Of a stretch of 5,843 nt of DNA, positions 1 through 3,998 are shown one piece after another. Made by a program: the position numbers and the translations under genes. Position 1 is the stretch's first letter, and the number at the start of each line of letters is the position of its first letter. The notes beneath the pieces are model-generated. The model was not told the DNA's origin. It saw nothing but the letters and a program-made list of their open reading frames with translations, and did no database searches. The DNA lies in NCBI GenBank assembly GCA_003445095.1, contig DLVS01000701.1:1-5843 (forward strand), read 5' to 3'. The stretch comes from Verrucomicrobiales bacterium (GTDB lineage Bacteria; Verrucomicrobiota; Verrucomicrobiia; Limisphaerales; UBA9464).

Positions 1-200
1 GCGGCGTAACCGCTTTGCCGCGGCACGTGGACCGCAGACCGGAGCGCCAATTCATGCTGAGCTGGTTCAGCCGGCCGAAAGGGCCGTCGCGCTGCGCTTG
101 CCAGCGCAGTCCATAGTTCTGGTTAATGGAGGCCTGACCTCCGAAATCGGGATGTGAATCGAGACCATGAACTTCGTAGGAGCCGACGTGAGGCTCCATC
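1..200. repeat. Hairpin-rich non-coding block, possible dispersed repeat element
   Basis: This block contains a chain of short inverted repeats: GCGG 1-4 with CCGC 10-13; CGGCC 72-76 with GGCCG 82-86; GCGCTG 89-94 with CAGCGC 102-107, competing with CTGCGC 92-97 and GCGCAG 104-109; GGAGG 128-132 with CCTCC 138-142; and GGAGCC 179-184 with GGCTCC 192-197. Short frames are open through it on both strands: plus strand 2-157, ending in a stop, and minus strand 199-1, starting at an ATG and open at the edge. None resembles a protein family I know. The plus-strand frame has a C-terminus-like ending (LRLPAQSIVLVN), so the tail of an incoming gene cannot be excluded. The text resembles short repeats I associate from memory with Verrucomicrobiota genomes, but I could not verify this. 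Bases 200-309 show nothing further. Confidence 0.4.
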
Positions 201-309
201 TGGAACCCAGGGCGCGTAGCCGCACGTTGGGGCAAAGGAAGTTAGAGTCTCGTCACCTCGTCTGCGGTTTATGGAGCCTGGAAATGCGAATCAACTTTCG
301 GATCGACTG

Positions 310-555
310 TCATCCGCCCTGCACTGGCGGAAATAAGGAAACGTCGTCTCCCGGTTGAAGCACGTAAGACGGCCCCTGATAATCGACTCCCACCGCAATC
401 AAGGTCGAATTCCGCAACGCTCCGAGGCGCGGATGCTGCTGATAAACCGCGTCGAGCAGATCGGCAATCGACCCGCCGGGAGGAAGTTCGATCACTAACT
501 GTGCCGTGCCCGCCAGATCGCGAAAGTAACTCCACAAATGAACGGGGATGACCAT
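310..555 (-). CDS. moaD: MoaD/ThiS-family sulfur carrier protein (molybdopterin synthase small subunit-like)
   Basis: The product is 81 residues, the usual size for MoaD, a ubiquitin-fold protein. In the family, the C-terminal glycine is adenylated and thiocarboxylated, and the sulfur is then passed to the molybdopterin precursor together with MoaE. Visible family features are the N-terminal strand MVIPVHLWSYFRDLAG, the region SIADLLDAVYQQHP, and the C-terminus DDVSLFPPVQGG with the essential terminal Gly-Gly. The 'LFPPV.GG' ending favours MoaD over ThiS. The gene starts with ATG 23 bases after the stop of the ROK kinase gene on the same strand, which suggests cotranscription. No clear Shine-Dalgarno sequence precedes it. 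No moaE or other cofactor gene is visible, so its partner must lie elsewhere, or it donates sulfur to another pathway. The family call is firm; the exact pathway is inferred. Confidence 0.88.
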   Translation of the reverse strand: MVIPVHLWSYFRDLAGTAQLVIELPPGGSIADLLDAVYQQHPRLGALRNSTLIAVGVDYQGPSYVLQPGDDVSLFPPVQGG

Positions 556-578
556 CAGTAATCTGGGAGCGCGATTGA

Positions 579-1559
579 CTATTTGAACCTTTGCTTGGCC
601 AACACCGCCGCGCCAGTGATGCCCGCGTTGTCTCCGAGCTCGGAGGCGATGATCTCGACCCCTTTGGTGGTGCCAGGCATGGCGTAGTCGAGCGCTGTTT
701 CGACAATAATCGCCATCAGCTCGTCCTCGAGCGCGTCGATCACCCCGCCGCCGAGCACGATCACTTCTGGGTTGAACACGTTGATCAAATTCGCCACCGC
801 GATGCCGGTGAATTCGGCCGCGCTTTCGAGAACTTTTTCGACCAGCTTGTCGCCTTTGCGGATCGCTTTCCGCAGATCTCCGCTTTTCAGGTCATCGAGC
901 TCCGCGCCCAACATTTCGGTGAGTACCGTTTTCTCTCCGTCTTTGACCCGCTGCTGGATTTCACGGAAGAGGGCCGTGCGGCTGGCCAGGGCCTCGAAAC
1001 AACCGTTATTACCGCAGCCGCACTTGGGGCCACCGACTTGAAGCACCATGTGGCCAATCTCCCCCGCAGTTCCGGAAAAGCCGCGGTAAAGTTTGCCTTC
1101 AAGGATCAGGCCGCCGCCGATTCCCGTGCCGAGAAACAGGCCGAGCATGTTGCGAGGTTTGCCTTTGAGCTCGACCTCGTGGACGCCCAACGTGCAGGCG
1201 TTGCAGTCATTTTCGACGAACACCGGAATCTCCAAGAGTTGTTCGAGCTCTTTTTTCAGAGGCGCGTCCTTCCACTGCAAATTGGGTGCAAAGATCACTT
1301 CTCCCGACTCGGGATCCACCGCGCCCGGCGCACCCACTCCCACGGCGCGCACTTGCTTGACGCTCATATCGGCTTCATCCACCGCATCCCGCACACACCG
1401 CGCGACGCGCTCGACGACCGGATCGAATCCGCGGCTGGATTTCGTGCTGAGCTTGGCCGTTTGCAGGAGTTTTAGTTGAGGCGTGAACACGCCCGCGAGG
1501 ATCTTGGTGCCTCCAAGATCCACCCCCACGAAGAGATCGGATTTCGCGGCTTCAGGCAT
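579..1559 (-). CDS. ROK-family sugar kinase, probable glucokinase
   Basis: The product has 326 residues, close to typical ROK glucokinases, and lacks the N-terminal helix-turn-helix of ROK repressors. Motifs in order are the phosphate-binding DLGGTK (14-19), GVGAPG (74-79), ENDCNA (116-121) with the likely catalytic base Asp118, GTGIGGG (144-150), EIGH (167-170), the ROK zinc site CGCGNNGC (Cys180, Cys182, Cys187, with His170 as fourth ligand), and NPEVIVLGGGV (263-273). The family phosphorylates glucose or related hexoses and N-acetylhexosamines with ATP in the cytoplasm. Glucokinase is the best guess; fructokinase, N-acetylglucosamine or mannose kinase remain possible. The frame stays open upstream to an ATG at 1649, but I chose 1559 because it places DLGGTK at the usual distance from the N-terminus and the extra 30 residues look unlike the family. 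No good Shine-Dalgarno is seen. It is divergent from the pseudopilin gene and probably heads an operon with the MoaD-like gene. Confidence 0.93.
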   Translation of the reverse strand: MPEAAKSDLFVGVDLGGTKILAGVFTPQLKLLQTAKLSTKSSRGFDPVVERVARCVRDAVDEADMSVKQVRAVGVGAPGAVDPESGEVIFAPNLQWKDAPLKKELEQLLEIPVFVENDCNACTLGVHEVELKGKPRNMLGLFLGTGIGGGLILEGKLYRGFSGTAGEIGHMVLQVGGPKCGCGNNGCFEALASRTALFREIQQRVKDGEKTVLTEMLGAELDDLKSGDLRKAIRKGDKLVEKVLESAAEFTGIAVANLINVFNPEVIVLGGGVIDALEDELMAIIVETALDYAMPGTTKGVEIIASELGDNAGITGAAVLAKQRFK

Positions 1560-1592
1560 AACGAGAAATCTAGGTGAGGTCCGATGATTTCG

Positions 1593-1623
1593 GGCGCAGA
1601 AAAATGACTCCCACTTTTGCGCC
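1593..1623 (-). promoter_or_regulatory. Inverted repeat in the leader of the ROK kinase gene
   Basis: GGCGCA (1593-1598) pairs perfectly with TGCGCC (1618-1623). Allowing one G-T pair, the stem extends to nine base pairs around a 13-base loop. It lies 33 bases upstream of the kinase start, inside the proposed 5' untranslated leader. It could be an operator or an RNA hairpin affecting translation. There is no U-tract, so a terminator is unlikely. Function is not shown by the sequence. Confidence 0.3.
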
Positions 1624-1647
1624 GCAACCCACCGTGACGACCAGGCC

Positions 1648-1676
1648 ACGATACGCGAGCACTGAGTTCATGCCAG
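1648..1676 (-). promoter_or_regulatory. Candidate sigma-70-type promoter for the ROK kinase gene
   Basis: Read on the minus strand, CTGGCA (1676-1671) and TATCGT (1653-1648) are separated by exactly 17 bases. Each matches four of six positions of the housekeeping -35 and -10 consensus. Transcription would begin near 1641 and leave a leader of about 80 bases that includes the inverted repeat at 1593-1623. Two 4/6 boxes can occur by chance, so this is a candidate only. Confidence 0.25.
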
Positions 1677-1680
1677 CGTT

Positions 1681-1711
1681 TTGCCGAGGCGCAGAGCGCC
1701 CGAGGCGGCAA
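1681..1711. other. Two-part inverted repeat in the divergent intergenic region
   Basis: TTGCCG (1681-1686) pairs with CGGCAA (1706-1711), and inside it GGCGC (1688-1692) pairs with GCGCC (1696-1700) around a three-base loop. Together they form a stacked hairpin with a small asymmetric bulge. It sits between the two candidate promoters of the divergent genes. It might bind a regulator or fold in a transcript; nothing in the sequence decides this. Confidence 0.3.
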
Positions 1712-1749
1712 TCCCACGTCCGTCACCGAAAAGTTACCCAAACCGGTGC

Positions 1750-1778
1750 TTGCCGAAGAACCGGCCGCTTCCTATAGC
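1750..1778 (+). promoter_or_regulatory. Candidate sigma-70-type promoter for the pseudopilin gene
   Basis: TTGCCG (1750-1755) and TATAGC (1773-1778) are spaced by 17 bases, each matching four of six consensus positions. The predicted start of transcription is near 1785, just ahead of the ribosome binding site at 1792-1797. That would give a leader of under 20 bases and fits the choice of ATG 1803 over the in-frame GTG at 1746. Confidence 0.35.
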
Positions 1779-1791
1779 CGGGATGTCAGCC

Positions 1792-1797
1792 GAGGAA
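1792..1797 (+). promoter_or_regulatory. Ribosome binding site that fixes the pseudopilin start
   Basis: GAGGAA lies five bases before ATG 1803, a good Shine-Dalgarno at a workable distance. It is the main reason for preferring this start to the in-frame GTG at 1746, which has none and lies upstream of the candidate promoter. Confidence 0.6.
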
Positions 1798-1802
1798 TCG
1801 TC

Positions 1803-2561
1803 ATGGATCGCTTCTGCTCCGCTACCGAATCCGAGCCCCCTGGGTCGACGCGCGCCTTCACCTTGATCGAGCTACTGGTCGTGATTGCGATCATTGCGAT
1901 TCTCGCTTCGTTGCTCTTGCCCACGCTGGCCAACGCCAAGGAACGTGCGTTCCGAACTCAGTGCGTCAATAACAACAAGCAACTCGCGATCGCCATGACT
2001 CTGTACGCCGGGGATAGCGCCGACTACATGCCGTGGCCGAACTGGGGCAACACGACGCGGGGTTGGCTGTACCAACCCACGAGCGGGCGGGCTCCGGATC
2101 CGCTTAAGACCAACGAAAACCAATTCATTGAAGCCGGTCTGTACTGGCCATACTTAAAAGTACGCAAGGTATACAACTGCCCGCTCGACCGGACGAATCA
2201 CATTTCCTGGCAGAAACGTCAGCAACGTCTCTCAAGCTACATCATGAATGGAGCGGTAGGCGGCTTCGGTCGGTTGGAACCGCGCAGCTACAAACTTGGG
2301 GCCTTCAACCCGGCGGCCTACGTGATGTGGGAGCCCGACATCAAGAATTTCGGCGGCATCTGGGGTCCCAATGTGGGACATGATGCCAGCCAATATCCAA
2401 ACGATCAGGAAGGCGTGGGACGTCGGCACAAAAAAGGCGCCGTGATCACCGGGTTCAGCGGACAGGTCCACTTTATCCGCTTCGAGGATTTCCAGCGCGA
2501 ACAACGCCAAAACAAGCCCGGTTTGCTCTGGTGCGTCCCGGATACGAAAACGGGAGAGTAA
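1803..2561 (+). CDS. Type IV pilin-like / pseudopilin protein with prepilin N-methylation signal
   Basis: The product has 252 residues. An 18-residue leader is followed by [16 protein letters not shown], the hydrophobic class III prepilin helix. Cleavage by prepilin peptidase is expected between Ala18 and Phe19, with the conserved Glu5 of the mature protein at residue 23. The residue before the cleavage is Ala rather than the classical Gly, a variant I associate with Verrucomicrobiota and Planctomycetota. The rest is a periplasmic or extracellular globular domain with family-like blocks: [18 protein letters not shown] (54-71), YNCPLDR (124-130), SYIMNG (145-150), and [17 protein letters not shown] (208-224), the last matching the usual 'RH..GA...F.DG.V.F' block. 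Such proteins occur in many copies in these phyla and are thought to belong to type II secretion or type IV pilus-like machines; the role of individual copies is mostly unknown. It lies 133 bases ahead of the secreted GH16 gene. Family call is strong; function is inferred. Confidence 0.92.
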   Translation: MDRFCSATESEPPGSTRAFTLIELLVVIAIIAILASLLLPTLANAKERAFRTQCVNNNKQLAIAMTLYAGDSADYMPWPNWGNTTRGWLYQPTSGRAPDPLKTNENQFIEAGLYWPYLKVRKVYNCPLDRTNHISWQKRQQRLSSYIMNGAVGGFGRLEPRSYKLGAFNPAAYVMWEPDIKNFGGIWGPNVGHDASQYPNDQEGVGRRHKKGAVITGFSGQVHFIRFEDFQREQRQNKPGLLWCVPDTKTGE

Positions 2562-2566
2562 ATCCC

Positions 2567-2588
2567 CGGGAACTAATCGCGTTTCCCG
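2567..2588 (+). terminator. Weak hairpin just after the pseudopilin stop
   Basis: CGGGAA (2567-2572) pairs with TTCCCG (2583-2588) around a ten-base loop, starting five bases after the stop codon. There is no T-run after it, so it is at best a weak terminator or mRNA-end structure. It could separate expression of the pseudopilin from the GH16 gene. Confidence 0.25.
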
Positions 2589-2694
2589 ACTGCAAACTTG
2601 GCCGGTGATGCCTATCTTCACTTACCTCACTTTGAGTTACGAATTCGTCCATGACACAGTGAAAACTGGTAGAGACACCGACCGACCGAAATCA

Positions 2695-3726
2695 ATGGTG
2701 CGCGCCTGCCGTTGGACGCGAACCTTTCCCGTATTTTTCGCCGCATTACTCCTCTGGGCCGGCCTTATGCCCGTGGCAGCAGAACCGCGATGGCGGTTGG
2801 TCTGGAATGATGAGTTCGACCAGCCTGACGGCTCGGCGCCGGTGGCGTCTCGCTGGACTTACGATATCGGCGGCCACGGTTGGGGTAATGGCGAACTCCA
2901 ATCTTACACCGCTCGCCGCGAGAATTCCCGAATTGAAGACGGCCATTTAGTCATCGAGTCGCGCGCCGAATCCTTCACGGGCTCGGACGGTTTGCGGAAA
3001 GACTACACTTCGGCACGCCTTAAGACGCTCGGGCGAGCATCGTGGACTTTCGGTCGAATCGAGGTGCGCACGAAGATTCCTTACGGACAAGGTCTCTGGC
3101 CAGCGTTCTGGATGCTCGGCACTGACTTTCCGACGGTCGGTTGGCCCAACTGCGGGGAAGTGGACATCATGGAAAACGTCGGCCGAGAACCCTCCAAGTC
3201 GCACGGAGTCCTCCATGGACCGGGCTATTCAGGAAGCGCGAACGTGGGAAGCACCTTCACCTTATCGGGTGGCCGAAGGCTCGCGGATGACTTTCACGTC
3301 TATGCCATCGAGTGGGAAAGGGATCGGGTCCGTTGGTTCGTTGACGATCGACTCTTCTTCACGGCCACACCCGCGAGCCTTCCAGCAGGGCGGAGTTGGG
3401 TGTTCAACCATAACTTCTTCTTGATCCTGAATGTGGCGGTGGGCGGTGCTTTCCCGGGCAGTCCTGACCGAACGACGGTCTTCCCACAACGGATGCTCGT
3501 GGACTATGTGCGAGTCTATACTGCGGATTCGTCGCCTCGCTCCTTACAAATCGAATCGGGTGACAGTGCTCCGCAGCTCGTTTGGCCGACAACTTTGCCT
3601 CGGCCCGAAATCGAGTTCCGCGATTCGTTGGGCGCGGCCTGGTCGGTGATTACCCCTGTGGAACACGTGCGTGGGTTGGACTCGGTTGCCCCAGTGCCGC
3701 CTGGATATTACTGGCTCCGTTGGTGA
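2695..3726 (+). CDS. Secreted GH16 family endo-beta-glucanase (laminarinase type)
   Basis: The product has 343 residues. A signal peptide (1-29) has a basic start (MVRACRWTR), a hydrophobic core (FPVFFAALLLWAGLM) and a VAA cleavage site before Glu30. The GH16 beta-jelly-roll domain spans about 34-276: WNDEFD (37-42), GNGELQSYT (64-72), YTSARLKTLG (104-113), GLWPAFWMLG (133-142), the catalytic EVDIME (155-160) with nucleophile Glu155, Asp157 and acid/base Glu160, FHVYAIEW (200-207), and a closing DYVRVY (270-275). The extra residue in E-x-D-x-x-E is the beta-bulge form typical of laminarinases rather than lichenases, so the likely reaction is hydrolysis of internal beta-1,3-glucan bonds outside the cytoplasm. 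Residues 283-343 form a small C-terminal module ending YYWLRW. The frame extends to GTG 2605 and ATG 2608, but ATG 2695 places the signal peptide at the N-terminus. No clear Shine-Dalgarno or promoter is seen. Exact substrate is inferred. Confidence 0.94.
   Translation: MVRACRWTRTFPVFFAALLLWAGLMPVAAEPRWRLVWNDEFDQPDGSAPVASRWTYDIGGHGWGNGELQSYTARRENSRIEDGHLVIESRAESFTGSDGLRKDYTSARLKTLGRASWTFGRIEVRTKIPYGQGLWPAFWMLGTDFPTVGWPNCGEVDIMENVGREPSKSHGVLHGPGYSGSANVGSTFTLSGGRRLADDFHVYAIEWERDRVRWFVDDRLFFTATPASLPAGRSWVFNHNFFLILNVAVGGAFPGSPDRTTVFPQRMLVDYVRVYTADSSPRSLQIESGDSAPQLVWPTTLPRPEIEFRDSLGAAWSVITPVEHVRGLDSVAPVPPGYYWLRW
3541..3723 (+). other. C-terminal 'YYWLR' module of the GH16 protein
   Basis: This part encodes residues 283-343, after the last GH16 strand. 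It runs from LQIES through LVWPT and PEIEF to AAWSVI and ends YYWLRW. The spacing of the 'L.WP', 'W..I' and terminal aromatic-R positions resembles the last 70 or so residues of the repeat protein at 3999-5843, which ends FYRAVAR. I read it as a small beta-sandwich-like accessory or sorting module; its function is unknown. Confidence 0.45.
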
Positions 3727-3799
3727 GGCAAGTTGAGAACCCAAGGGCGTTGACCAAGGTACCAACCGTCGTGTCCCAAGAGGCTGCGCACCGGGCACA

Positions 3800-3991
3800 A
3801 TGAAACGATCAATTCTCACCTGCCTCGGATTCTGGATGGCCCGCCTAGCGCTCGTCTGGGGTCAACGGGCCCTGGGCCGCAAGTGGTCGCTTCTTTCGCC
3901 AAAATCGCTGATGAATGCCTCCGACATTCTGACGGTGTCCATGGTTAGCAAGATCCCGAGGAGGCCTGTCACATCAATGCACCTTGCGTGA
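3800..3991 (+). pseudogene. Doubtful small ORF with a signal-peptide-like start, possible gene remnant
   Basis: A 63-codon frame begins MKRSILTCLGFWMARLALVW, which resembles a signal peptide with a basic start and hydrophobic core, though Arg15 interrupts the core. The following residues, rich in Ser, Lys and Arg, look like no family I know. There is no convincing Shine-Dalgarno sequence; the nearest purine run is about 16 bases away. It fills the gap between two convergent genes. It may be a remnant of a secreted-protein gene that lost its frame, a real small protein, or a chance ORF. The surrounding bases 3727-3799 show no gene and no clear terminator. Confidence 0.2.
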
Positions 3992-3998
3992 CTTCGAC

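Noticed and set aside
167..358. Plus-strand 63-codon ORF beginning MNFVGADV
   Set aside because: It starts inside the hairpin-rich block and runs antisense into the MoaD-like gene, has no Shine-Dalgarno sequence and no known domain. It looks like a by-product of the repeat.
269..706. Minus-strand 145-codon ORF overlapping the kinase end and the MoaD-like gene
   Set aside because: It overlaps two well-supported genes in another frame and its Ser/Arg-rich product matches no family.
591..1475. Plus-strand 294-codon ORF opposite the ROK kinase gene
   Set aside because: It lies wholly antisense to a gene with full ROK motifs; its His/Arg/Phe-rich translation is the usual mirror of a GC-rich coding strand.
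1560..1649. Upstream start for the ROK kinase at 1649
   Set aside because: It adds 30 residues with no family likeness and would swallow the leader inverted repeat and part of the candidate promoter; the ATG at 1559 places the phosphate motif correctly.
1746..1802. GTG start at 1746 for the pseudopilin
   Set aside because: It has no ribosome binding site and precedes the candidate promoter; it would give an unusually long leader of 37 residues before the cleavage site.
2632..2660. Possible promoter TTGAGT with CACAGT before the GH16 gene
   Set aside because: The -10 box matches only three of six positions; not enough to report as a feature.
2605..2694. GTG 2605 or ATG 2608 as start for the GH16 gene
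   Set aside because: These would bury the signal peptide 30 residues inside the protein; the ATG at 2695 gives a normal secretory N-terminus.
3867..3878. GGGCCC-T-GGGCC motif as a terminator between the convergent genes
   Set aside because: The loop would be far too short and no T-run follows on either strand.
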